Notes under the pieces: model-generated | Database searches by the model: none | Told to the model about the DNA's origin: nothing | Seen by the model: the letters and a program-made list of their open reading frames with translations, nothing else | From: JASLBX01 sp035762665 | GTDB taxonomy: Bacteria > Actinomycetota > Actinomycetes > Jiangellales > Jiangellaceae | Direction of reading: 5' to 3' | Length of the DNA stretch: 64,000 nt | Assembly: GCA_035762665.1 (NCBI GenBank) | Contig: DASTNZ010000062.1 | Location: 1-64,000, forward strand | Made by a program: the position numbers and the translations under genes | Shown: piece after piece, positions 40,515-49,661 of the stretch | Layout: each line of letters begins with the position of its first letter | How positions within the stretch are numbered: position 1 is the stretch's first letter

Positions 40515-41507
40515 ATGGCTGTGACCGAAGCGCCAGCCCGCGAAGACTTCGTCCAGGCCACCGATCCGTACCGGAGGGAACTGCTGGCCCACTGTTATCG
40601 CATGCTCGGTTCGGTACACGACGCGGAGGACCTCGTCCAGGAGACGTTCCTACGCGCATGGCGCGCCTACGACCGGTTCGAGGGACGCTCGTCGGTGCGC
40701 ACCTGGCTGTACCGGATCGCTACGAGCGCGTGCCTCAACGCGCTGGAGAGCCGGAGCCGTCGACCGCTGCCGACCGGGCTCGGTGAACCGTCAGCGGAAG
40801 CCGACGCCACCCTCGTCGAGAAAAAGGAAATCTCGTGGCTGGAGCCGATTCCCGACGCCCTCGTTGGCAGCGGTGAGTCCGATCCGGCCGCAACGGTGAC
40901 CTCCCGGCAGAGCGTCCGTCTCGCCTTCATCGCCGCGCTGCAGCACCTGCCGCCGCGGCAGCGCGCCGTGCTGGTGCTGCGCGACGTCCTGCAGTTCCGG
41001 GCCGCCGAGGTGGCGGAGGCGGTCGGCGTCAGCACCGCCGCGGTCAACAGCCTTCTACAGCGGGCGCGAACCCAACTGGACGAGGCGGCGGTACGCGAAG
41101 AGGAGATCGTCGAACCCCAGTCGGCTGACGACCGGGAGCTGCTGGATCGCTACGTCAAGGCGTTCGAGGACTACGACATCCCGAAGATCGTCGAGTTGTT
41201 CACCTCGGACGCGGTCTGGGAGATGCCGCCGTTCACCGCCTGGTACCAGGGCGCCGAGACGATCGGTCACGTGATCGCCAGCAAATGTCCGGCCGACGGT
41301 CCTGGAGACCAGGTCCTGGTGCCGACGTCCGCGAACGGCCAGCCTGCCTTCGGGCTCTACATGCGTGGCGACGGCGGTGTGTACCGGGCGTTCCACCTGC
41401 AGGTGCTGGATGTGACGCCGGCCGGGGTCCGCCACGTCGCGGCCTTCTTCGACACGAGTCTGTTCGAGAAGTTCGGCTTGCCGTCCGTCCTGCCGGCTCG
41501 TGCCTGA
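40515..41507 (+). CDS. ECF sigma factor with C-terminal SnoaL-like domain (TIGR02960/SigG type)
   Basis: 330 residues. Region 2 (ELLAHCYRMLGSVHDAEDLV, TFLRAWRAYDRFEGRSSVRT) and region 4 (LPPRQRAVLVLRDVLQFRAA, VAEAVGVSTAAVNSLLQRAR) are intact. A SnoaL/NTF2-like domain follows (about 210-325, DRYVKAFEDYDIPKIVELFT). In ECF41/ECF56-like groups this domain controls the sigma factor in place of an anti-sigma protein. It closely resembles M. tuberculosis SigG. The upstream VOC genes and downstream TIGR03086 gene are plausible members of its regulon or operon. Confidence 0.93.
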   Translation: MAVTEAPAREDFVQATDPYRRELLAHCYRMLGSVHDAEDLVQETFLRAWRAYDRFEGRSSVRTWLYRIATSACLNALESRSRRPLPTGLGEPSAEADATLVEKKEISWLEPIPDALVGSGESDPAATVTSRQSVRLAFIAALQHLPPRQRAVLVLRDVLQFRAAEVAEAVGVSTAAVNSLLQRARTQLDEAAVREEEIVEPQSADDRELLDRYVKAFEDYDIPKIVELFTSDAVWEMPPFTAWYQGAETIGHVIASKCPADGPGDQVLVPTSANGQPAFGLYMRGDGGVYRAFHLQVLDVTPAGVRHVAAFFDTSLFEKFGLPSVLPARA

Positions 41508-41521
41508 CGCTGGCCGTCGTC

Positions 41522-42121
41522 ATGACCGACCGTGCCACCACCGCACTGATCGGTGGGGTGGCCCTGCTCGAAAGAGCCGTTGGATACACGCTGGGCAATC
41601 TGGAGCTTGTCACGCCCGAGGTGCTTCGTCAGCCCACGCCGTGCGCTGACTGGGACGTCCGCGCGCTGTTGGCCCACATGGCCGACTCGCTCGACGTGTT
41701 GTGCGATGCCGTTGACGTCGGGTTCGTGGTGGATGCGCCGTCCCGTTCTGAGGTCGGCACGGCAGCCGATCTGGTCTCGGCGGTGCGCGCCCGGTCGTGC
41801 AGGTTGATCGGTGCCTGGGCCGGCGCGGACCAGCCGGACGTCGTTTCGATCTACGGCAGATCGCTGTCGCGCACCATTGTGGCCAGCGCCGGCGCGATCG
41901 AAGTGGCGGTTCACGGATGGGATCTTGCCCGAGGGTGCGGGACTGACAGGCACATTCCTGCGGCCCTCGCCGAGGAACTCGGTCAGCTGGCGCCACTGGT
42001 AGTGACACATCAGGACCGCCCGCACCGATTCGGGTATCCCGTCGCCGTACCGTTGGATGCTTCGCCGAGCGACCGTCTCGTGGCATTCCTCGGTCGTGAT
42101 CCGGTTCCGACCAGGGGTTAG
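41522..42121 (+). CDS. TIGR03086/maleylpyruvate isomerase-like (DinB/MDMPI superfamily) protein
   Basis: 199 residues. The helical-bundle motif QPTPCADWDVRALLAHMADS and the later AVHGWDLARGCG carry the metal-ligand histidines. The superfamily includes mycothiol-dependent enzymes such as maleylpyruvate isomerase and Mst detoxification transferases. It starts 15 nt after the sigma factor. Substrate unknown; a thiol-dependent transferase role is inferred. Confidence 0.85.
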   Translation: MTDRATTALIGGVALLERAVGYTLGNLELVTPEVLRQPTPCADWDVRALLAHMADSLDVLCDAVDVGFVVDAPSRSEVGTAADLVSAVRARSCRLIGAWAGADQPDVVSIYGRSLSRTIVASAGAIEVAVHGWDLARGCGTDRHIPAALAEELGQLAPLVVTHQDRPHRFGYPVAVPLDASPSDRLVAFLGRDPVPTRG

Positions 42122-42184
42122 TCACCGCGGTCATCCTGATGACGATTCTCAACGGTCGCCGGGGTTGCTCCGAGTGGCCCGGCG

Positions 42185-42934
42185 TCACGCGAGGTCGATG
42201 GTCATGTCCGCGGTCGCGATCGATACATCTCCGGCATAGTGTTTCCGCGCCGCTTCGACCGCCCGGGCCGGCTCGACGCCTGGGATGAGGTGGGTCAGCA
42301 CGAGGCGGGCGGCGTTCGCGTCGGCCGCGTGCTGCCCCGCCTGGCGCGCAGTCGACAGGACGGTTCGGAGGTCGTGCGGCATGTCGTCGTCGTCGATGTA
42401 ACTCGCCTCGGCGAGCAGCAAGTCGACATCCCGGGCAAGCGTGACTATCTCCGCACTGGGCCCGGTGTCGCCGGTGTACGCGATGGCGTGGTCACCGGCG
42501 GTGAGGCGGAGCCCGGCGTTGGGCAACGAGTGCGGAAGCAGCCTGGTCTCGGCGCTGAACGGACCGATGATGACGCCGCTGCCGGGTGCAATCTCGTTTA
42601 GCGAGAGGCTGTCACCCAGCCATTCCCGGCGGTCGAGCGCCAATACTGCCGTCAGTGCGTGTGGTGGCGCGAAGACCGGCAGGGGTGGGGTTGCTTCGCC
42701 AGACATGACGCGGGCTCGCAACAGTGGGTTGACGTCGGCGCAGTGGTCGGGGTGGCCGTGCGTGACGAAGACGGTATCCACCTCGCCTGGCGCGACGTAG
42801 CGCAGTAGTCGCGGAACCACGGCGTACCCGGGATCGATAAGGAGCCGGAAGCCGTCGTGCTCGAGGAGGTAGCCGCTGCACGCTTGGTCTGCCGCCGGCC
42901 ACGCGCCGCACCCGCCAAGGACCGTGAGTCGCAC
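42185..42934 (-). CDS. Metallo-beta-lactamase fold hydrolase (RNase Z-like)
   Basis: 249 residues. It has the zinc motif FVTHGHPDHCADVNPL (HxHxDH-type), HSLPNAGLRLTAG, IAYTGDTGPSAEIVTLARD and a last ligand in LVLTHLIPG. This resembles actinobacterial MBL proteins related to RNase Z and cyclic-nucleotide phosphodiesterases; M. tuberculosis Rv1339 has this shape. The GTG at 42934 is favoured by a leaderless -10 box that overlaps the alternative GTG at 42943. Substrate not certain. Confidence 0.9.
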   Translation of the reverse strand: MRLTVLGGCGAWPAADQACSGYLLEHDGFRLLIDPGYAVVPRLLRYVAPGEVDTVFVTHGHPDHCADVNPLLRARVMSGEATPPLPVFAPPHALTAVLALDRREWLGDSLSLNEIAPGSGVIIGPFSAETRLLPHSLPNAGLRLTAGDHAIAYTGDTGPSAEIVTLARDVDLLLAEASYIDDDDMPHDLRTVLSTARQAGQHAADANAARLVLTHLIPGVEPARAVEAARKHYAGDVSIATADMTIDLA

Positions 42935-42941
42935 GGCGGGC

Positions 42942-42947
42942 ACGCTA
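42942..42947 (-). promoter_or_regulatory. -10 box of a leaderless transcript (MBL gene)
   Basis: On the minus strand TAGCGT ends 7 nt before the GTG at 42934. Confidence 0.5.
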
Positions 42948-43124
42948 TCACCGTCAATCGCGGGCTCTGGCCCGCTCCAATGGCGTGGTGTTCGCCGCGA
43001 CGGGTAGAGCGGTTGACCGTGCTGGTGCAGATGCGTGAGCCGGGCTTACGTCGCCGCCAAGCGCACGGCGGCGTTTCCAGCGGTCCGTCATGGGTATTGC
43101 CAAGGCCAACGTAGGCCGGATTGA

Positions 43125-43583
43125 GTGGGGGTGCCTGTGGTCAGTGTGAGCCGCCGGGTTGAGGTGACGCCCGACCAAGTCTTCGCCGTCATCGAAGACG
43201 GCTGGTACTTCGCATCCTGGGTGGTGGGAGCGGCCCACATCCGGGCGGTCGACCCCGACTGGCCGGCCGTCGGCAGCCGGATCCACCACAGCGTGGGCCC
43301 GTGGCCCGTGAGCATCAACGACACAACGGTAGTGCGGGCCATGGAACGCAACTCGATGATCGAGCTTGAGGCGCGGGCGTGGCCGGTCGGCAGCGCGATC
43401 GTTCGCGTCACCCTGGAACCGGTGAGTTCAACCGCGACGCAGATCACGATGACCGAGGAGGCAAAGGCGGGACCGGCCAAGGCGCTTCCCCACGCCGTCC
43501 AGACCATGCTGCTGAAGCCGCGCAACGTCGAGTCGCTGCGCCGACTCGCGGATATCGCCGTGGGACGCGCGGCGAGGGCGTGA
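43125..43583 (+). CDS. SRPBCC (START/polyketide-cyclase fold) protein
   Basis: About 152 residues. Visible features are SRRVEVTPDQVFAVIEDGWY, GAAHIRAVDPDWPAVGSRIH and a C-terminal amphipathic helix VQTMLLKPRNVESLRRLADI. It matches polyketide-cyclase-like SRPBCC proteins that bind hydrophobic ligands. Several GTG codons (43125, 43137 and others) could be the start; the first is used. No linked pathway gene gives a hint of the ligand. Confidence 0.8.
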   Translation: MGVPVVSVSRRVEVTPDQVFAVIEDGWYFASWVVGAAHIRAVDPDWPAVGSRIHHSVGPWPVSINDTTVVRAMERNSMIELEARAWPVGSAIVRVTLEPVSSTATQITMTEEAKAGPAKALPHAVQTMLLKPRNVESLRRLADIAVGRAARA

Positions 43584-43846
43584 CCGCCGCGTGCGAGCTT
43601 GTCGGTCTCTTCGGTGGTCTCGGGTGTGTCGGTGTCGGGATAACCGCCTGCCAACGTAGAAGCCTCGCCGCTCCCAGACCCCTGACTCCTCTATGCCATG
43701 GCCGCCCCGCGCTACTGACGGGTGTCGGTCAATAGTTCGTACGCTCTATTCACGCCTGAGCGCTGTTAATCGCTGCGCCCGGATGCCGCTCGGCGTCAGG
43801 ACCGTTGCTGGCTTCTGCTGCTGGTCCAGTCTCGGTCGAAGGGCGC

Positions 43847-44470
43847 TTACTGGCCGACGCGGCCGTCGATTCGCTCGCGCAGGAGATCGGCGTGGCCGCA
43901 GTGCCGCGCGTACTCTGCGATCTGCGCCACCAGGATGTCGCGAAGCTGCAAGTCCGCCCCGTCGGGACCGAGGTCGGAGACGCCGGCGTTGCGGGTGCCG
44001 AGGTCGGCGACTCCGGCCACGAACTGGTCGGTGAGCTCTACCTCGGCCCGCCACTGCCGCCAGGCGTCGTCCACGACTGCCGGGTCGGCGATCGCGCCGT
44101 TCCAGTCGCCGTCACGATCCTCGTCGGTGCAGTACAGCTTCGGCGCGTCCTCGCCGGCCATGACCCGGCGAAGGTGTCGCTCCCCCTCGGCCAGGTGCCG
44201 CACCAGCCCGAGCAGGGACATCGTGGACGGTGGTACGGATCGCCGGGCAAGCTGCTCGGCGTTCAGGTCGGCGCACTTCATCTGGAGCGTCAGCCGGTAC
44301 CAGCGCAGATAGTCGAGCAGGATGCCGCGTTCGTCGACGGCCTCGACATCGGTTTCGCGCGGGTCGTCGTCCGGGTCGACCCACATGTCGCGGTACACGG
44401 TCGACTTCGTCCACCGCGTCGGGACGGGTTCACTCGCATCCGAGGTGGTCATCAGGGCATCGTCGGCCAT
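43847..44470 (-). CDS. DinB family protein (DUF664)
   Basis: 207 residues. It has LRWYRLTLQMKCADLNAEQL, STMSLLGLVRHLAEGERHLR with a metal-ligand His, and the second ligand in AEYARHCGHADLLRERIDG. DUF664 proteins are mycothiol-linked DinB relatives common in actinobacteria; activity is unknown. The ATG at 44470 follows a GGAGGCCGG site. The 263-bp stretch before 43847 shows no further gene. Confidence 0.88.
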   Translation of the reverse strand: MADDALMTTSDASEPVPTRWTKSTVYRDMWVDPDDDPRETDVEAVDERGILLDYLRWYRLTLQMKCADLNAEQLARRSVPPSTMSLLGLVRHLAEGERHLRRVMAGEDAPKLYCTDEDRDGDWNGAIADPAVVDDAWRQWRAEVELTDQFVAGVADLGTRNAGVSDLGPDGADLQLRDILVAQIAEYARHCGHADLLRERIDGRVGQ

Positions 44471-44763
44471 TCCGGCCTCCGGGCGCCATCGAATATCCGA
44501 GGGCGAGGTCTGGGCAGACGGCTCCTTAATGCCCGCGTGCGGCGCACGGCCGCACCAACGCGACCTACGCTGTTGCAGGTGTCGATAGGCATGCGACGTG
44601 CATGCTGATCAAGTTAGTGCGAGCCCGTCGTACCAGCGCCGGGCTTCGAGGGCGAAACCATCGCGGCGATGGGCTTGCAGGGCCAGGGGGATAACTAGGA
44701 TCGTGGCAAGCCACGCGCCGGAACGGATCGCGGCATCATCCTAAGATTCTTCGGAGGAACAGA
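44471..44763. other. Intergenic region with a possible protein remnant
   Basis: 293 bp. On the minus strand an open stretch ending at 44609 encodes about 40 residues including ALQAHRRDGFALEARRWYDG, which looks coding but has no start or recognised family. Nothing else is supported. Confidence 0.3.
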
Positions 44764-45342
44764 ATGAGCGATGCGAGCACCGGAAATGGCAAGGTGGTCG
44801 TGAACAGGTCGATGTCGCTTGACGGCTTCATCGCCGGTCCCGGCGATGCGATGGACTGGATCTTCGACTTCGTGGCGCCAAACGAGTTCCCGGACGTCGC
44901 GGCGGCCACCGGCGCCATGCTCGTCGGCCGGCGGACCTACGAGGTAGCCAACAGGATAGACGCCGGCAAGGAGCGGGGGTCAGCATCCAGCGGCGAAACG
45001 TACCCGTTTTCCGGACCCGTGTTTGTCCTGACCCACGAGCCGCCGGACCCGCCGAACCCGCCGAACCCCAAGGTCACGTTCCTCACTGGTGACATCGAGG
45101 AAGCCGTCGCCACGGCACTGGACGCTGCGGGCGGCAAGAATCTGGAACTCCTCGGTGCTGACGTGGCCGGCCAGTGCCTGCGGCGGGGTCTCGTCGACGA
45201 GATCCTGGTGTATGTACTGCCGGTGCTGCTCGGCGACGGCACCCGCTTCTCGTCCCCGGGCCTCGCCAGGATGGACCTGGAACCGGTCAGCAGCACGCAG
45301 TCGGGCGCCGTCACCATCCTCCGGTTCCGCGTCCGCAAGTAG
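44764..45342 (+). CDS. Dihydrofolate reductase-like (RibD C-terminal domain) protein
   Basis: 192 residues. It has VVVNRSMSLDGFIAGPGDAM, GAMLVGRRTYEVANR, LELLGADVAGQCLRRGLVDE and ILVYVLPVLLGDGTRFF-like residues. This is the stand-alone RibD_C/YwjB-type group, which binds NADPH; the true substrate is usually unknown. The ATG follows CGGAGGAAC. No riboflavin gene is nearby. Confidence 0.9.
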   Translation: MSDASTGNGKVVVNRSMSLDGFIAGPGDAMDWIFDFVAPNEFPDVAAATGAMLVGRRTYEVANRIDAGKERGSASSGETYPFSGPVFVLTHEPPDPPNPPNPKVTFLTGDIEEAVATALDAAGGKNLELLGADVAGQCLRRGLVDEILVYVLPVLLGDGTRFSSPGLARMDLEPVSSTQSGAVTILRFRVRK

Positions 45343-45485
45343 TCCCGGCGTTCCAGCGCGGCGGTCAAGCGCCAGCGGTCACGTCCGCGCCCGACCGTCC
45401 ATGACGACCAGGCCGACGACGCCGATCCGATATCGGCCGGAGTGGGCTAATGGCACGCGAGGTAGCAGCGGCCACAGATACGGTG

Positions 45486-45521
45486 AGACCCTGGCGGGCT
45501 CAACGGGCCTGACCAGGGTCT
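45486..45521 (-). terminator. Stem-loop just downstream of tRNA-Gly
   Basis: AGACCCTGG (45486-45494) and CCAGGGTCT (45513-45521) form a perfect 9-bp stem with an 18-nt loop, 6 nt beyond the tRNA CCA end. Confidence 0.7.
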
Positions 45522-45527
45522 TTGTGG

Positions 45528-45601
45528 TGGAGCGGGTGACGGGAATCGAACCCGCACTGTCAGCTTGGGAAGCTGAAGTTCTGCCATTGAACTACACCCG
45601 C
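45528..45601 (-). tRNA. tRNA-Gly, anticodon CCC, CCA encoded
   Basis: On the minus strand the acceptor GCGGGTG pairs with CACCCGC, the T arm is CGGGTTCGATTCCCG, and the anticodon stem TCAGC/GCTGA holds the loop TTCCCAA with anticodon CCC, reading GGG. Discriminator T, then CCA at 45530-45528. Confidence 0.95.
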
Positions 45602-45753
45602 GAACGCCACCCGAAGCCTTGGCGATCGGCGAGCAGCATACCCCGTGTCTCGTCATGCGGTGAAAAGCGCACCCTCCTCACCCTGCAGTACGGGCTGGTG
45701 GGCGGCACACTCGGCGCCCGGTTCGTCGCCGATCGGCGACACCGGGACCGTCG

Positions 45754-45846
45754 CTATCGCTGGCCTCCGATCAGCACATCACCGTGGACCAGCTCCGCGG
45801 CCAGACCGTCGAAGACCCGGACGTTGCGAATCAGGATTCGGCTCAT
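45754..45846 (-). pseudogene. Orphan N-terminus of an amidohydrolase
   Basis: The ATG at 45846 follows AGAAGGGG and encodes MSRILIRNVRVFDG, then AELVHGDVLIGGQR and a stop after 30 residues. This is the standard first beta-sandwich of metal-dependent amidohydrolases (about 400 residues). The rest is missing; downstream frames show no continuation I can identify. It may be a relic of a deletion beside the tRNA gene. Confidence 0.55.
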
Positions 45847-45893
45847 TCGCCCCTTCTAAGTGGACCGAAGCCCGATGGTCGCCGGCCCGCGCG

Positions 45894-46364
45894 TTAAGCG
45901 CGACCGGGCGTGCCGTCGATGCGACGGAGCGCGGAGAATCCGACGCCGGTCAGTAGCGACGTAATGACGATGCCGGTGACCAGATAAATGAGCGAACTGG
46001 CGATCCGCACCTCCCAGGTGTCGTCGACAGTGAGTGGGAGCAGCGCAACAATGATCGTCAACAGGATCATGATCCAGGCGAAGAAGGTCCGAGCCCGGGG
46101 TGTCGAAAGCATCAGCAGGTGCAGCAAGGCGGTCGCCGCGAGGGCCGCGAGGGCCGCGTAGAACATCAGGGAGAGTGTCTGTGAGCCGAGCAGCCCGTCA
46201 CCACCGGGCACGACGCTGGTGTCGAGCAGCTCCTGGACAATGAGCAACCCGACGAGAACGACCAGCGCGGCCACTATGGCAGTGGCCACACCACCGGCCC
46301 ATAGAACGCGGGCATTGATCACGTATCTCCCGGTCGGATCAGTTGACCGTGGTTCGCTCGCCAT
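45894..46364 (-). CDS. Small four-helix membrane protein (DUF6069-like)
   Basis: 156 residues. Four hydrophobic segments are near residues 22-47 (GGVATAIVAALVVLVGLLIV), 64-86, 94-114 (FFAWIMILLTIIVALLPLTV) and 120-145 (IASSLIYLVTGIVITSLLTG). The N-terminus is polar and cytosolic. It resembles small actinobacterial membrane proteins of the DUF6069 type. No enzymatic motif. Alternative upstream starts were not found. Confidence 0.75.
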   Translation of the reverse strand: MASEPRSTDPTGRYVINARVLWAGGVATAIVAALVVLVGLLIVQELLDTSVVPGGDGLLGSQTLSLMFYAALAALAATALLHLLMLSTPRARTFFAWIMILLTIIVALLPLTVDDTWEVRIASSLIYLVTGIVITSLLTGVGFSALRRIDGTPGRA

Positions 46365-46554
46365 TACTCAACACCCCGCATCCGGTAATGCGGCCCGGCG
46401 GCATCCTCGGCTACGCGACCCCGATCGCCGCGGCAGGGGATATTTCGGGCCGGTCTTGATCACCGAATCCTACTCCTGAGATCGCAACTCTCCCGGGTAA
46501 TCGAGCCTCCGGGCGTCATATCTCGCCGCCGCTGCTCACCGGCGCCAGCAAAGG

Positions 46555-46560
46555 TAGGGT
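46555..46560 (+). promoter_or_regulatory. -10 box of a leaderless transcript (dcd)
   Basis: TAGGGT ends 6 nt before the ATG at 46567. Confidence 0.55.
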
Positions 46561-46566
46561 CACGAC

Positions 46567-47142
46567 ATGCTTATGTCTGATCGGGACATCAGGGCCGCCA
46601 TCGACTCCAAGCGGGTCGTCCTCGAGCCGTTCGACGCAGACATGGTGCAGCCGTCCAGCATCGACGTGCGGCTCGACCGTTATTTCCGGGTGTTCGAGAA
46701 CCATCGGTACCCGCACATCGACCCCGCCGAGGACCAACCCGACCTCACCCGGCTCGTGGAGCCGGCCGGCCAGGAGCCCTTCGTCCTCCACCCAGGTGAG
46801 TTCGTGCTGGCATCGACCTACGAGATCGTGACGCTCGGGAACGACATATCGGCTCGGCTCGAAGGCAAGAGCTCACTCGGCCGGCTCGGGCTGCTGACGC
46901 ATTCCACTGCCGGGTTCATCGACGCCGGCTTCAGCGGCCACCTCACGTTGGAGCTGTCCAATGTCGCGACACTCCCGATCAAGCTGTGGCCCGGCATGAA
47001 GATCGGCCAGCTGTGCTTCTTCGGACTATCCAGCCCGGCCGAGGAGCCGTACGGGTCGGGCCGCGCCGGGTCTCGGTACCAGGGACAGCGCGGGCCAACG
47101 CCAAGCCGGTCGCACCTGAACTTCCACCGCACCCGGGTGTGA
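46567..47142 (+). CDS. dcd: dCTP deaminase (dUMP-forming type)
   Basis: 191 residues. It converts dCTP to dUTP and, in actinobacterial enzymes such as M. tuberculosis Rv0321, on to dUMP, feeding thymidylate synthesis. Motifs are MVQPSSIDVRLDRYFRVF, ISARLEGKSSLGRLGLL (phosphate-binding SSLGR), the catalytic Glu in GHLTLELSNV and a C-terminal YQGQRGPTPSR that closes over the nucleotide. The start MLMSDRDI matches the family. A leaderless -10 box precedes it. Confidence 0.95.
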   Translation: MLMSDRDIRAAIDSKRVVLEPFDADMVQPSSIDVRLDRYFRVFENHRYPHIDPAEDQPDLTRLVEPAGQEPFVLHPGEFVLASTYEIVTLGNDISARLEGKSSLGRLGLLTHSTAGFIDAGFSGHLTLELSNVATLPIKLWPGMKIGQLCFFGLSSPAEEPYGSGRAGSRYQGQRGPTPSRSHLNFHRTRV

Positions 47143-47246
47143 AGTTACTGGCGAGTAGGATTCTTCTCACAGGGCATCCTTGCTGTCAGGAGGCATGTCG
47201 TGGGCCTACTCTGGGCGGCACGTGACCGACATCGAACAGGAAGCGT

Positions 47247-49490
47247 ATGCAGGCCGCAGCGATCGTTGTTTCCGTGACGCTCACCCTTATCGCCGTTGCG
47301 CTGACGGTGCGGGCGGTGTCGCAGATGTTCGCAGTGATCCGGCTGGGACAGCCGGCCTTCGAACGGACCAACGACCCCCTCCAGCGCACGGTGATGATGC
47401 TGCGAGAGACGGTCGGTCACACCCGGATGCTGAAGTGGACGTGGATCGGAGCAGCGCACTGGTTCGTGTTCGTGGGCTTCATCCTGCTGTTCGCGACGCT
47501 GGTGACCGCGTACGGGCAGATTTTCGACAGTGATTTCGCCTTGCCGCTGACCGGGCACTGGCGCCCGTTCGAGTGGCTTGTCGAAATCATCGGCTGGTCG
47601 ATGCTGGTGAGCATCGTGGCGCTGATCGTCGTGCGGTTGGTACGGCACCCGAAACGGCTGGGCCGGTCATCCAGGTTCGCCGGATCCACCATGTGGCAGG
47701 GCTACTACGTGGAGTGGACGATCGTCGGCGTCGGACTGTGCATCGTGCTGCTGCGAGGGTTGGAGTACGCGCTCGGGCAGGGTGACCGCTCGCATTTCCC
47801 GCTGACGTTCTGGGTCGGCGACCTGTTCGGTGACACCTCAGCTGCCATGCTGGAGACCTGGGTCTACGTGATCGCCGGGCTCAAGATCGCGATCTCGATG
47901 GCGTGGCTGATCACGATTTCGCTGAACGTGACTATGGGCGTGGCGTGGCACCGGTTCCTCGCGTTCCCGAACATCTACTTCAAGCGGGAAGCCGATGGCG
48001 GGACGGCGCTGGGAGCGGCCAAGCCGCTGACGGTAAAAGGTGCACCGGTCGACTTCGAGAACATCGACGAGCTCGATGAAGACACCGCGCTCGGCGTGGG
48101 AAAGGTCGAGGATTTCAGTTGGAAGGGTCTGCTGGACTTCTCCACGTGCACTGAGTGCGGGCGGTGCCAATCGCAGTGCCCGGCTTGGCACACCGGCAAG
48201 CCGCTGTCGCCGAAGCTGCTGGTGATGGGGCTGCGCGACCACGCGTACGCAAAGGCGCCGTACCTGCTGGCCGGTGGTGGCAAGGACATGATGGGCGAGG
48301 AGACCGCCGCGCCCGAGCAGTTGGCCGGCGTGCCGGCTGTGGCGCTCGCCGAGGCCGAGCGGCCGCTGGTGGGCCCTGGTGAGGCGGGCGGAGTCGTCGA
48401 CCCGGACGTGTTGTGGTCCTGCACCACCTGTGGTGCGTGCGTCGAACAGTGCCCGGTGGACATCGAGCACGTCGACCACATTCTTGATCTGCGCCGCTAC
48501 CAGACGTTGATCGAGACCGAATTCCCGTCCGAACTGAACGGGCTGTTCAGGAACTTGGAGAAGTCCGGCAACCCATGGGGAGTCAATCAGTCCAAGCGGA
48601 TGGAATGGGCCGCGGATATGCCGTTCGACGTGCCTCAGGTCGGCGTCGATGTCGAGTCTCTGGACGAAGTGGAGTGGCTGTTCTGGGTGGGCTGTGCCGG
48701 GGCGTTCGAGGACCGGGCGAAGAAGACCACGCAGGCAGTCGCGGAGTTGCTGCACATCGCCGGAGTCTCGTTCGCCGTGCTGGGAGACGGTGAGACCTGC
48801 ACAGGCGACCCAGCGCGCCGGTCGGGCAACGAGTTTTTGTTTCAGCAGCTCGCGATGCAGAACGTCGAGGTACTCCGAGAGACCAAGGCGGTACGGATCG
48901 TCGCGACCTGCGCGCACTGCTTCAACACCCTAAAAAACGAGTACGCACAGCTCGGGTTGACACTCGACGTGGTTCACCACACCCAGCTGCTCAACCGGTT
49001 GGTCCGGGAGGGCAGGCTTACGCCAGTCACCCCCGCCAACGGCGAGGTGGCCGGGCGCGCTGTCACCTACCACGACCCCTGCTACCTCGGCCGGCACAAC
49101 AAGGTGTACGAGCCACCGCGAGAGCTTGTGGGCGCATTGCCTGGCGTCGAGCTACGCGAGATGCCCCGCAACTCCGACCGGTCGTTCTGCTGCGGCGCGG
49201 GAGGGGCACGTATGTGGATGGAAGAGCGCATCGGCAAGCGGATCAACACCGAGCGCACCGAAGAAGCTCTGGCCACCGGTGCAGAGGCGATCGCGATCGG
49301 CTGCCCCTTCTGCCGCGTCATGCTTTCGGACGGACTGACCGCCGCCCAGGCCGACGGCCATGGCGAAGGCGTCGAAGTACTCGACGTCGCCCAGATGCTG
49401 CTTGCAGGGGTCAAGCGTGGCGAGGCCAGCGTGCCTACGGCCACCGTTGGGGATAGACCAGCGCCTGCGCAGGAAAAGCAGTCCGGCTGA
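47247..49490 (+). CDS. etfD: Membrane-bound Fe-S oxidoreductase, EtfD-like (Rv0338c family)
   Basis: 747 residues. The N-terminal third has about five transmembrane helices (b-type heme/NarI-like). Two 4Fe-4S motifs follow, CTECGRCQSQCP (Cys301, 304, 307, 311) and CTTCGACVEQCP (Cys392, 395, 398, 402), then two CCG domains with CCGAGGARM. M. tuberculosis Rv0338c, named EtfD, passes electrons from electron transfer flavoprotein to menaquinone during fatty-acid oxidation; the same role is inferred here. No etfA/etfB genes are in the window. The ATG follows CAGGAA. Confidence 0.9.
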   Translation: MQAAAIVVSVTLTLIAVALTVRAVSQMFAVIRLGQPAFERTNDPLQRTVMMLRETVGHTRMLKWTWIGAAHWFVFVGFILLFATLVTAYGQIFDSDFALPLTGHWRPFEWLVEIIGWSMLVSIVALIVVRLVRHPKRLGRSSRFAGSTMWQGYYVEWTIVGVGLCIVLLRGLEYALGQGDRSHFPLTFWVGDLFGDTSAAMLETWVYVIAGLKIAISMAWLITISLNVTMGVAWHRFLAFPNIYFKREADGGTALGAAKPLTVKGAPVDFENIDELDEDTALGVGKVEDFSWKGLLDFSTCTECGRCQSQCPAWHTGKPLSPKLLVMGLRDHAYAKAPYLLAGGGKDMMGEETAAPEQLAGVPAVALAEAERPLVGPGEAGGVVDPDVLWSCTTCGACVEQCPVDIEHVDHILDLRRYQTLIETEFPSELNGLFRNLEKSGNPWGVNQSKRMEWAADMPFDVPQVGVDVESLDEVEWLFWVGCAGAFEDRAKKTTQAVAELLHIAGVSFAVLGDGETCTGDPARRSGNEFLFQQLAMQNVEVLRETKAVRIVATCAHCFNTLKNEYAQLGLTLDVVHHTQLLNRLVREGRLTPVTPANGEVAGRAVTYHDPCYLGRHNKVYEPPRELVGALPGVELREMPRNSDRSFCCGAGGARMWMEERIGKRINTERTEEALATGAEAIAIGCPFCRVMLSDGLTAAQADGHGEGVEVLDVAQMLLAGVKRGEASVPTATVGDRPAPAQEKQSG

Positions 49491-49661
49491 CGACCTGAGG
49501 GCACTTCCGCAACGCTCGCTCGGCGCGCGGTTCTCGGCCGGATGGTATGCCGGCGTAGACGTCCCTTCAGGGACGTTCCCCGTCCAACGCGGCCTGTCCG
49601 CCTCGTGTTGCATTCGTGCGCGCAGGTTGACAGCCACTGCGAATCGGCGCTCTGCCTCATT

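Noticed and set aside
44567..44606. Possible nine-codon leaderless ORF (TACGCT then GTG)
   Set aside because: One box without any conserved peptide or downstream dependence is expected by chance.
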